This document shows, piece after piece, positions 27,898 to 34,842 of a stretch of DNA of 64,000 nt (within the stretch, counting starts at the first letter, position 1; every line of letters begins with the position of its first letter). Both the position numbers and the translations under genes were made by a program. This DNA is from Arthrobacter globiformis (GTDB lineage Bacteria > Actinomycetota > Actinomycetes > Actinomycetales > Micrococcaceae): positions 1,984,001 through 2,048,000 of the forward strand of contig NZ_JAUSZX010000001.1 of NCBI RefSeq assembly GCF_030818015.1. The letters run 5' to 3'. A model generated the notes under the pieces. It was given only the letters and a program-made list of their open reading frames with translations. It was not told the origin of the DNA and searched no databases.

Positions 27898-28025
27898 CTA
27901 TGCTCCTTACGCATATTTAATAACTGGCTGTAAAGCCAAGTGGTCCAGCGCAATCCAATGGGCGGAAACACAAAAGTGCCCCGCTCCAGGCTCGCTAGCA
28001 ACTGTTACCACCCTAGGGATTCGGG

Positions 28026-28063
28026 ATTTCCCGTCCGTGTCCGCTTTGTTTCCGGCAGGTTAC
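28026..28063 (-). promoter_or_regulatory. GlnR-like binding box upstream of glnA1
   Basis: Read on the minus strand, the half-sites GTAAC, GAAAC, GACAC and GAAAT are each separated by exactly 6 bp. This is the a-b-a-b pattern gTnAC-n6-GaAAc known for actinobacterial GlnR. On the plus strand they are GTTAC (28059-28063), GTTTC (28048-28052), GTGTC (28037-28041) and ATTTC (28026-28030). The first two match perfectly; the last two each differ at one position. Confidence 0.7.
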
Positions 28064-28168
28064 GGAACCTACTGATATGTAAACGCTATACGGTGTCCAC
28101 ACTGTGGTCCACGTCCATCCAGAGTGTGAACGTCCACGGTGCTGCTTACGGCTCGGTAAACTTAGTGG

Positions 28169-28606
28169 GTGGTAGATCGCAAAGACATCGGTTCGTGGCT
28201 CAGCGGGCCGGACACTTCCGGCATTTCCAAGTACCCGGGCGAACGCCTGGGCTTTCCCGAGTCGGGCAGCGGATCCATGGCCCGCGCCGGCCGGCGGATC
28301 CTGGCGATCACCATCGACTGGACCATCGCGCTGCTGATCAGCAACGTGTTCCTCGCAGGCAATTCCATGGCCACGCTTGCCGTCTTTGCCGCCGAGCAGA
28401 TCCTGCTGATCGGAACTCTGGGCTACAGCATCGGCCACCGGGTGATGGGCATCCACGTGGTGAAGCCGGACGGCTCAGCGGCCGGTCCGCTGGCCGCCCT
28501 GGTCCGCACTGTCCTGCTGTGCCTGGTGATCCCGGCGGTCATCTTCGACCCCGACCAGCGCGGACTCCATGACAAGGCCATGAACACGGTCCTCGTCCGC
28601 AAGTAG
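28169..28606 (+). CDS. RDD-family membrane protein
   Basis: A 145-aa RDD-domain protein; the function of most members is unknown and some act in ion transport. The name-giving Arg and Asp residues are visible in ARAGRRILAITIDWTIALLI and in DPDQRGLHDKAMNT near the C-terminus. About three hydrophobic segments are present (residues ~45-62, 66-88, 108-128). The GTG start has TAAACT (28157-28162) ending 6 bp upstream, indicating a leaderless mRNA. It is divergent from glnA1 and its 3' end overlaps the convergent DUF3817 gene by 132 bp. The same family sits beside glnA1 in mycobacteria. Confidence 0.9.
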   Translation: MVDRKDIGSWLSGPDTSGISKYPGERLGFPESGSGSMARAGRRILAITIDWTIALLISNVFLAGNSMATLAVFAAEQILLIGTLGYSIGHRVMGIHVVKPDGSAAGPLAALVRTVLLCLVIPAVIFDPDQRGLHDKAMNTVLVRK

Positions 28607-28924
28607 CCACCCGCCCGAGAGGTACCCCCGGCGGAGCGCCCACCGCTCAAACAGAACGGTGGCAAAGGGGAAAACCGCCGAGAGGCCTGCGAACAGCGCC
28701 ACTTTGAACGGCCAGCGCTGCAGCCGCCACAGGACAAGGGCAGCCACTCCGTAGCCGATGAACAGTGCGCCGTGCACCGGTCCGGCAATCTCCACGCCGA
28801 GTTCGGTGGTCCCGGCGATCCACTTGAAGTACATGCCAGTCAGGAGCGCGGCCCAGCTGAAGGCTTCGGCCACGGCCAGCAGGCGGAAGGCACGGACGAC
28901 GGCGGACGCGGACGGGAATTTCAC
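28475..28924 (-). CDS. DUF3817-family membrane protein
   Basis: Integral membrane protein of the DUF3817 family (function unknown). The conserved part is residues ~7-105: AFRLLAVAEAFSWAALLTGMYFKW, VHGALFIGYGVAALVLW and FATVLFERWALRRGYL, with three hydrophobic helices. The GTG start at 28924 follows GGAG; an open extension upstream runs through a tandem repeat and is less likely to be translated. The last ~40 residues (from WLLADEDRVHG) lie antisense to the RDD gene and do not look like family sequence, so the original stop has probably been lost. Confidence 0.8.
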   Translation of the reverse strand: MKFPSASAVVRAFRLLAVAEAFSWAALLTGMYFKWIAGTTELGVEIAGPVHGALFIGYGVAALVLWRLQRWPFKVALFAGLSAVFPFATVLFERWALRRGYLSGGWLLADEDRVHGLVMESALVGVEDDRRDHQAQQDSADQGGQRTGR

Positions 28925-28974
28925 AGGAGGCTCCGGCTTCTGTAGGTGCTGGGGTCTGGCTGGTGCTATGTGCC

Positions 28975-29046
28975 GCTCAAACGGGCAACGCGGTTTAAGC
29001 GGGCAGCGCCATTTAAACGGAAGATGCCGCTCAAAATGAAGACGCC
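28975..29046. repeat. 18-bp tandem repeat (4 degenerate copies) between DUF3817 and DUF4191
   Basis: Units start at 28975, 28993, 29011 and 29029: GCTCAAACGGGCAACGCG, GTTTAAGCGGGCAGCGCC, ATTTAAACGGAAGATGCC, GCTCAAAATGAAGACGCC. Period is exactly 18 bp. The region is intergenic with the start chosen for DUF3817; if translated on the minus strand it would give hexapeptides of the type PFKWRC / PLKPRC. Confidence 0.75.
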
Positions 29047-29092
29047 CCGGGGCCGACGCAGATGCGGCGGCCACCGGGGCGGATCAGGCTGA

Positions 29093-29845
29093 TTAGCGTC
29101 CGCGCTGCGGGCGGGCCTTGTAGGGGTCCACGCCCTTGGGGATCGGGAGCCGGGTGCCCAGCGATGAGATGCGCTTGGACACGGCGCTGACCTCGGTCTT
29201 GGTGAGCTCGTTGTTGAGCTTGTTCATCTTCTTCGCCACCTGGCTGATGGGCACCTGACCCTCGCCGCGCCCGGTTTCGATGACGTGGACGGTGACGTTG
29301 GGAAGGATGCGCGCCAGCTTCTTCCGTTCGCCTTCGACCAGCGGGCGCACGCGGTGCGTGGGCCCTTCAGCAACGAGCACGACGCCGGGACGACCGACAG
29401 CGCGGAAAACGGCGTCCTGGGTCCGCGGGTTCACAGCCACGGGCTGCTCCTCGGTGATCCAGCCGCGCTTCAGAGTGCTGAGGGCAGCCCCGGACGCTCC
29501 CGGCTGGTTTTCGATCTGGGCGAAGGCAGCCCCCTCGGCGCGGCGCGAAAGGATGAACGTTGCCGCAAGGAAACCCAGCGGGATGCCGATGATCAGGCCT
29601 GTAATCCAGTTGTTCAGCAACAGGCCAACCACGAGGCTGACGGCCACGACGCCCAGGAACGCCAGCAGCATGAGCCACGGAACCATGGGGTCGTGGCGGC
29701 GGGTCATATTGAAGACCTCGCGGATCTGCTTGAGCCGGCTGGGCTTCTTTTCCTTCACGGCTTTGGGTTTGCGCCCAAAGAGGCCGCGCTTGGAGGCATC
29801 AGCGGCCGCAGGAGTGTTGTTGCTGGAGTCAGGGGATTTCGCCAT
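29093..29845 (-). CDS. DUF4191-family membrane protein
   Basis: A 250-aa protein conserved next to lipA in Actinobacteria (equivalent position to Rv2219 in M. tuberculosis); function unknown. A basic N-terminus (residues 1-50, FGRKPKAVKEKKPSRLKQI) precedes two membrane helices at about 54-77 and 80-99. The cytoplasmic C-terminal domain contains GWITEEQPVAVNPRTQDAVF, GRPGVVLVAEGP and MNKLNNELTKTEVSAVSKR. It is transcribed in the same direction as lipB-lipA but separated from lipA by a strong hairpin. Confidence 0.9.
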   Translation of the reverse strand: MAKSPDSSNNTPAAADASKRGLFGRKPKAVKEKKPSRLKQIREVFNMTRRHDPMVPWLMLLAFLGVVAVSLVVGLLLNNWITGLIIGIPLGFLAATFILSRRAEGAAFAQIENQPGASGAALSTLKRGWITEEQPVAVNPRTQDAVFRAVGRPGVVLVAEGPTHRVRPLVEGERKKLARILPNVTVHVIETGRGEGQVPISQVAKKMNKLNNELTKTEVSAVSKRISSLGTRLPIPKGVDPYKARPQRGR

Positions 29846-29873
29846 AGTGCCTTAATTCTACGTGATCCACGAC

Positions 29874-29913
29874 AAAGGGCCGGACGCCGGAAAGTTCCGG
29901 TGTCCGGCCCTTT
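29874..29913. terminator. Terminator between lipA and DUF4191
   Basis: AAAGGGCCGGACGCCGGAA pairs with TTCCGGTGTCCGGCCCTTT (18 of 19 positions) across a 2-nt loop. It is just downstream of lipA on the minus strand and symmetric, so it can act in both directions. Confidence 0.85.
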
Positions 29914-29932
29914 GCCGTGGAAATGCCTGGTG

Positions 29933-30940
29933 CTACTGGTGCGCCGCCAGCAGGGAGCTGGCTTCCTGGCGGGTGGATCCGGAGGATTCGATGTGGGCGA
30001 GTTCGGCGGGGATTTCCCAGCCCTTTTTGCGCATGGCGGTGGCCCAGAGCCGGCCGGCGCGATAGGAGGAGCGGACCAGGGGTCCGGACATGACGCCGAG
30101 GAAGCCGATCTCCTCGGCTTCGTGCTGCAGGTCCACAAATTCCTGCGGCTTGACCCAGCGGTCCACGGGGAGGTGGCGTTCGGAGGGGCGCAGGTACTGG
30201 GTGATGGTGATCAGGTCGCAGCCTGCCTGGTGGAGGTCGCGGAGGGCTTCGGAGATCTCTTCGCGGGTTTCGCCCATGCCCAGGATGAGGTTGGACTTGG
30301 TGACCATGCCCAGGTTCCGGCCCTGGGTGATGACGTCCAGGGAGCGTTCGTAGCGGAACGCGGGCCGGATCCGCTTGAAGATCCTTGGCACGGTTTCGAC
30401 GTTGTGCGCGAACACCTCGGGTTTGGAGTCGCAGATCGCGGCGATGTGTTCGGGTTTGCCGGAGAAGTCCGGGATCAGGAGTTCGACGCCGGTGCCGGGG
30501 TTGAGTTCGTGGATCTTGCGGACCGTTTCGGCGTAGAGCCAGACGCCTTCGTCTTCGAGGTCGTCACGGGCGACGCCGGTGACGGTGGCGTAGCGCAGGG
30601 CCATTGCCTGCACGGAGCGGGCCACCTTGGTGGGTTCGAACCTGTCCACGGGTGAGGGTTTGCCGGTGTCGATCTGGCAGAAGTCGCAGCGGCGTGTGCA
30701 TTCGGAGCCGCCGATCAGGAAGGTGGCTTCCTTGTCTTCCCAGCATTCGAAGATGTTGGGGCAGCCGGCCTCTTCGCAGACGGTGTGCAGGCCTTCCTTC
30801 TTGACCAGGTTCTTCAGGCCGACGAATTCCGGGCCCATCTGGACCTTGGCCTTGATCCAGTCCGGTTTCCGTTCCACCGGGGTGGCCGCATTGCGCTGCT
30901 CGATCCGCAGCATTTTCCGGCCTTCTGGTGCCAGTGTCAC
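29933..30940 (-). CDS. lipA: Lipoyl synthase LipA
   Basis: Radical-SAM enzyme that inserts two sulfurs into octanoyl groups on carrier lysines to form lipoyl cofactor. The auxiliary 4Fe-4S cluster cysteines are C55, C60 and C66 ([16 protein letters not shown]). The radical-SAM cluster cysteines are C81, C85 and C88 (CTRRCDFC). The C-terminal RSSYRAG serine motif is present. It has 335 residues and a GTG start overlapping the lipB stop by 4 bp, so the two are one unit. Its substrate, lipoyl-domain protein SucB, is encoded 9 kb away. Confidence 0.97.
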   Translation of the reverse strand: MTLAPEGRKMLRIEQRNAATPVERKPDWIKAKVQMGPEFVGLKNLVKKEGLHTVCEEAGCPNIFECWEDKEATFLIGGSECTRRCDFCQIDTGKPSPVDRFEPTKVARSVQAMALRYATVTGVARDDLEDEGVWLYAETVRKIHELNPGTGVELLIPDFSGKPEHIAAICDSKPEVFAHNVETVPRIFKRIRPAFRYERSLDVITQGRNLGMVTKSNLILGMGETREEISEALRDLHQAGCDLITITQYLRPSERHLPVDRWVKPQEFVDLQHEAEEIGFLGVMSGPLVRSSYRAGRLWATAMRKKGWEIPAELAHIESSGSTRQEASSLLAAHQ

Positions 30941-31605
30941 AGGAGAGCTCCTTCGGGGGTTGCAACTAGGGCGTCTTCATTGTTGCGCAGTTCCTCGGTG
31001 ATCCGCGAAACGAGATCGGCAGGAGACACATCGCGGCCCGTTTCCTGGGCGATCGTGGTCACACCCGCATCGTTGATCCCGCAGGCGATGATCTGGCCAT
31101 ACGGTGCGAGGTCGTTGTTGCAGTTAATCGCGAAGCCGTGCATGGTCACGCCCTGACTGACCCTGATGCCGATAGCGGCGATCTTGCGGGCCGGGCCCTT
31201 GGCATCCTCCTCGATCCAGACACCCGCACGCCCCTTGATCCGGACCGGTTTGATGCCATAGTCCGCGAGCACCGCGATGATCACGGCCTCCAGACGCTCA
31301 ACGTAGTCCCGGATGCCGGCTTTGTTCTTCAGCTTGATGATCGGGTATCCGATGAGCTGGCCGGGACCGTGCCAGGTGAGCTTGCCACCGCGGTCCACGG
31401 GAACGACGGGGGTGCCGTCGAAGGGCCGCTCGTGATCCTCTGTCAGCTTTCCGGCCGTGTAGACGGCGGCATGTTCAAGGAGGAGTACCGTGCTGGGGGC
31501 CTTGCCGGCCAGGACATTTTCATGGATTTCGCGCTGGATGTCCCAGGCGTGGGTGTAATCGACGAAATCCGGGGCAAGACCGAGCGTTGTGAACTCAAGA
31601 GTCAT
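30937..31605 (-). CDS. lipB: Octanoyl-[acyl-carrier-protein]-protein octanoyltransferase LipB
   Basis: Transfers octanoate from ACP to the lipoyl-domain lysine, the step before LipA. The key blocks are [19 protein letters not shown], the [11 protein letters not shown] region, the catalytic lysine in KIAAIGIRV and the catalytic cysteine in IIACGI. The ATG at 31605 gives [17 protein letters not shown], the expected N-terminus; earlier codons add an Arg-rich stretch. It has 222 residues. Confidence 0.95.
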   Translation of the reverse strand: MTLEFTTLGLAPDFVDYTHAWDIQREIHENVLAGKAPSTVLLLEHAAVYTAGKLTEDHERPFDGTPVVPVDRGGKLTWHGPGQLIGYPIIKLKNKAGIRDYVERLEAVIIAVLADYGIKPVRIKGRAGVWIEEDAKGPARKIAAIGIRVSQGVTMHGFAINCNNDLAPYGQIIACGINDAGVTTIAQETGRDVSPADLVSRITEELRNNEDALVATPEGALL

Positions 31606-31765
31606 GCGTTCCAGCTTAGACCTCAGCCGGCGTCCTGCCCGATAGTGTGCCCAAGCTCTCATGCCTCCGCGGTCACATTCTGCGCCATTCCCGATGACGG
31701 CGGACCGTACGCCTGCCTGTGGATAACTTCTGCAGGAATTGCCGGTTTCCGGTACTCCTTAAGCC

Positions 31766-33805
31766 ATGGACCAGCACAGCTTGGAAAACTACAGCTCGGA
31801 AAACCACAGCTCGAAGTCGCACAGCCCGGAAGGCCGCCGCAGCGCCACTACGCACGGTTCCGCCGGGGGAGCGCCCGCCATCGCGGGCTACTCGGTATGC
31901 CGCCGGTTGGGCCGAGGCGGCAGTGCCGAAGTGTGGCTGGTTTCGCAGGACTCCACCGGTGTGAAGCTTGCCCTGAAGTGCTTCGGCCGGCCGTGGGGCA
32001 GCGGCGAATCAAGCAGTACCGGGCCGGGCGCCGCGGACACCCACCTTGCCGAGGCGCGGGAGCAGGATGTCCGCCGTGAACTCCTGGTCATGTCAGTGCT
32101 GGACCACGAGCACCTGGTGAAGGCTTACGGCGTGGTCAGGACGGATGAGGCTGGAGGGGGCAGCTTTGGTCTCCTGATGGACTACGCGGCCGGGGGTTCC
32201 CTCCAGCAACTGGTCACGGCGCGAGGCGCACTGAGCGTCGGCGAGACGGTCACGGTCCTGACCCCGATCGCGCAGGTCCTGGGCTACCTGCACGGCAAGG
32301 GCTTCACTCACTCCGACGTCGCACCCGGCAACGTACTCTTCACCGCCCATGGAAAGCCGCTGCTGTCCGACCTCGGCGTGGCCCGGATGGTGGGGGACAC
32401 TTCCGGCGTTTCCGATTGTCACACCGACGGCTTTGCGGATCCGGCCCCGGTGGACGCAGTCCGGGCCGGACTCCAGCCCGAACGCGACGTCTATGCGGCC
32501 GCCGCCTTGGGCTGGTACTGCCTCACCGGACAGCCCCCTCCGCCGTCAGCGGCCAGGCCACCGCTCTCCCTGCTTGTTCCGGACGTGCCGGCCGAGCTGG
32601 CGGCGTTGCTGGAGGCGGGGCTCAGTGACGACCGGCGGCAACGTCCCGCCGCCGCCGGGTTTGCCACGGCTGTGTACCGCAGCGCGGCCGCACTCCCTGT
32701 GGATCTGTCCCGCTCCGTGCATGACACGGTGCTGCCCGAGTTGCTGACGCGCAGGCCCGTCCCGCCGTCGGGCGGGCGCCTGAGGAGGCACCTGCTCGCC
32801 TGGGGAAGGCGGCTGAAGACGACCGGATGGGTGAGGGCCTTGGGCCGGCTGTCGTCGTGTGGGGCACCGACAGCCCACGCCCTGTCACTGCAGCAACCCG
32901 CTGTCAGGGGTACCGGGGCCAGGCACGCGGCGGTCCGGCATGCCGTGGTCAGTCACGCGGCTGACGGGCAGCACCCTGCGGACGCACGTCCCGTGGTCAG
33001 GCACAGGGCGGAGAGGCGGACCGCAGACAGACAAACCGCAAACAGGCCAGCCACAGGCAGGCAAACCGCAAACAGGCCAGCCACAGGCAGGCGAACCACG
33101 GACCACGCGGCTTCCAAGGCGCTGCCGACGCGGGTCCGCAGGGTCGCCGGAGCCGGCGCGGGCGGCAGCCGCCCTCTGGCAGTGGCAGGCGGTGTGCTCA
33201 CGGCAGCGGTGCTTGCCGGCGCCGCGCTTCTGGGGTTGCCCGGGGCTGCGGAGGTGCCAGGCCAGGAGGCCCTGGACTCGACTCCAGCGGCGCGGGAGTC
33301 AGGCCAAGTGGCGCTGGAGGCAGTCCTTCCGGCGGGCAGCCCAGGATCCTCGCCAGCTGCTGCAGCACAGGAGGCCAGCCTGCCGAGTGATGTCAGGCGC
33401 CGGCTGGCGGCGAAGGATCCCGTGGAGGCGGTCCTCGGACTGGCGCAGCTGCGTTCACTGGCGCTGCGGGAGGGCAGGCTGGACTTGCTCGACGATGTGA
33501 ATGCCCCGAACACCCCAGCTCATGCCGCGGACCGGCAGATCCGCGCCGGGCTGGAGAAATCCGGGACGGTGCTGGCCGGGTTCACCACGAGTCTCTCCGG
33601 CGTGCGTCGCCTGCCCGGAAGCACGCCGGCGAGGGCAGTAGTGGCGGTGACGTCATCGACCTCGGCTTATCAGGAGCGATCGCTTGCAGGCGCCGTCGTG
33701 GCCACCGGAGCGCGGCAGCAGGATATGAGGCTGCGGCTTGTCCTGGTCCAGGCTGAGGGACGCTGGCGCATCGCGGACATCCTGCCTGCGGCTGAACACC
33801 AATAG
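31766..33805 (+). CDS. Atypical Ser/Thr protein kinase with one membrane helix
   Basis: Hanks-type kinase fold at about residues 40-300. The Gly loop is LGRGGSAEVW, the ATP lysine is K71 (LALKCFG) and the metal Asp is D202 (LLSDLG instead of DFG). The catalytic loop reads HSDVAPGN (H182 to N189). The Asp is kept (D184), but the usual lysine is alanine (A186) and HRD is HSD, so phosphotransfer may be weak or altered. A long Arg/Ala/His-rich linker with tandem repeats (about 370-455) follows. A membrane helix at ~466-490 precedes an external C-terminal domain of ~190 residues that looks like a small hydrolase- or NTF2-like sensor (RAVVAVTSSTSAYQE ... RLVLVQAEGRWRIADI). The N-terminus has four SSENH-type pentapeptides from a 15-bp repeat (31778-31837). 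Targets are unknown. Confidence 0.82.
   Translation: MDQHSLENYSSENHSSKSHSPEGRRSATTHGSAGGAPAIAGYSVCRRLGRGGSAEVWLVSQDSTGVKLALKCFGRPWGSGESSSTGPGAADTHLAEAREQDVRRELLVMSVLDHEHLVKAYGVVRTDEAGGGSFGLLMDYAAGGSLQQLVTARGALSVGETVTVLTPIAQVLGYLHGKGFTHSDVAPGNVLFTAHGKPLLSDLGVARMVGDTSGVSDCHTDGFADPAPVDAVRAGLQPERDVYAAAALGWYCLTGQPPPPSAARPPLSLLVPDVPAELAALLEAGLSDDRRQRPAAAGFATAVYRSAAALPVDLSRSVHDTVLPELLTRRPVPPSGGRLRRHLLAWGRRLKTTGWVRALGRLSSCGAPTAHALSLQQPAVRGTGARHAAVRHAVVSHAADGQHPADARPVVRHRAERRTADRQTANRPATGRQTANRPATGRRTTDHAASKALPTRVRRVAGAGAGGSRPLAVAGGVLTAAVLAGAALLGLPGAAEVPGQEALDSTPAARESGQVALEAVLPAGSPGSSPAAAAQEASLPSDVRRRLAAKDPVEAVLGLAQLRSLALREGRLDLLDDVNAPNTPAHAADRQIRAGLEKSGTVLAGFTTSLSGVRRLPGSTPARAVVAVTSSTSAYQERSLAGAVVATGARQQDMRLRLVLVQAEGRWRIADILPAAEHQ
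33032..33091 (+). repeat. 30-bp in-frame tandem duplication inside the kinase linker
   Basis: Two adjacent 30-bp units beginning CAAACCGCAAACAGG (33032 and 33062) are essentially identical and encode RQTANRPATG twice. The surrounding sequence (RRTADR before, RRTTDH after) looks like older, diverged copies. Near-identity suggests recent expansion. Confidence 0.9.
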
Positions 33806-33872
33806 CGGGCTGAACACGAACAACACGGACCTGAACACCAACAGAACGGCCCTGAACACCAACAGAAAGGAG
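33792..33872. repeat. 18/21-bp tandem repeat straddling the kinase stop codon
   Basis: CTGAACAC recurs at 33792, 33810, 33831 and 33852, with unit lengths 18, 21 and 21 bp. The stop codon of the kinase (33803-33805) lies inside the first unit, and the array ends at the 3' end of the convergent epimerase gene. It is therefore partly coding (AEHQ*) and partly intergenic. Confidence 0.85.
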
Positions 33873-33875
33873 CGA

Positions 33876-34769
33876 CTACTTGTCGCCGGCGACCCATGCG
33901 GCGGCAAGCGCCACCGAGGGATGCTGCCAGGTGAACCCGCTGTCCCGGAGCAGTGTCGGCTCGATCCGCTGGCTTGCGAGCAGAAGTTCGTCGGCCAGCT
34001 TGCCCATGACGAGGCGCAGCGCCGGGGCCGGCGCACGCAGCAGGGCGGGGCGGTGAAGGGCCCTTGCCAGCCCGGCAACGAGGGTGTTGAGGTCGGCGGT
34101 TTCCGGCGCCGCAACATTCACGGGACCCGAATTCCCGGACGTGAGGAGGAATCCGAACGCGGAGGTGAGGTCGGGGAGGGTGATCCACGGCCAGTACTGC
34201 CGGCCGTTGCCCAGCGGACCGCCGATGCCTGCCCGCAGCAGAGGCAGCAGGCGTCCCATGGCACCGCCTGACCTGCTCAGCACCACCGCGGTCCGCGGCG
34301 TCACAACCCGGACTCCGGACGGGGCCTCGTGGGCTGCCGCTTCCCACTCGACGCAGATGCGGGCCATGATGCCCTGCCCGGCGGGGGATTCCTCCGTCAG
34401 CATGGCGTGCCCGGCGTCGCCGTAGTAGCCGGCCCCGGACTGGCTGATGAACGTCGGGGGCGGGGAGTCGAGGTGGCGCATCGCCGAGGTAAGAGTCCGC
34501 GTGGGATCGAGGCGCGACTGGAACAGCTCATCGATCCGGTGCGGTGTCCATGGCCTGGCGCCGATGTTGGCGCCCGACAGATTGATGACGGCGTCGGCGC
34601 CCTCAAGGCAGCCCGGGTTCAGGGTTCCGGTGGCGGGATCCCAGGGGGTCTCCGACGGCGACGACGGCGGCCGCCTAACCAGCCTGACGACGTCGTGCCC
34701 GTCGGAGGCGAGGCGGGAGGAGAGTGCGGTTCCGATGAGCCCGGAGGCGCCGGCCATGACGATACGCAT
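33876..34769 (-). CDS. TIGR01777-family NAD(P)-dependent epimerase (YfcH-like)
   Basis: Short-chain dehydrogenase-like epimerase family of unknown substrate. The Rossmann loop is MRIVMAGASGLIGTAL and the ribose/substrate region has DAVINLSGANIG. The family's SGAGYYGDAG (YxxxK-variant region) is followed by the C-terminal DUF1731 tail, LRDSGFTWQHPSVALAAAW. The ATG at 34769 places the Gly loop at the N-terminus; an upstream start would add eight residues. It has 297 residues. The M. tuberculosis counterpart Rv2216 is also between lipB and the dihydrolipoamide acyltransferase, so the neighbourhood is conserved. Confidence 0.88.
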   Translation of the reverse strand: MRIVMAGASGLIGTALSSRLASDGHDVVRLVRRPPSSPSETPWDPATGTLNPGCLEGADAVINLSGANIGARPWTPHRIDELFQSRLDPTRTLTSAMRHLDSPPPTFISQSGAGYYGDAGHAMLTEESPAGQGIMARICVEWEAAAHEAPSGVRVVTPRTAVVLSRSGGAMGRLLPLLRAGIGGPLGNGRQYWPWITLPDLTSAFGFLLTSGNSGPVNVAAPETADLNTLVAGLARALHRPALLRAPAPALRLVMGKLADELLLASQRIEPTLLRDSGFTWQHPSVALAAAWVAGDK

Positions 34770-34842
34770 GATCCATCTCACCATGCCCGGCACGGCAGGG
34801 CACCTCCCCGATGGCTCATGTCACGTTGACTATGATCGAACG

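Noticed and set aside
26464..27933. Open frame (489 codons) opposite glnA1
   Set aside because: Valine/glycine-rich mirror of glnA1; the minus strand has all glutamine synthetase motifs and a strong ribosome binding site.
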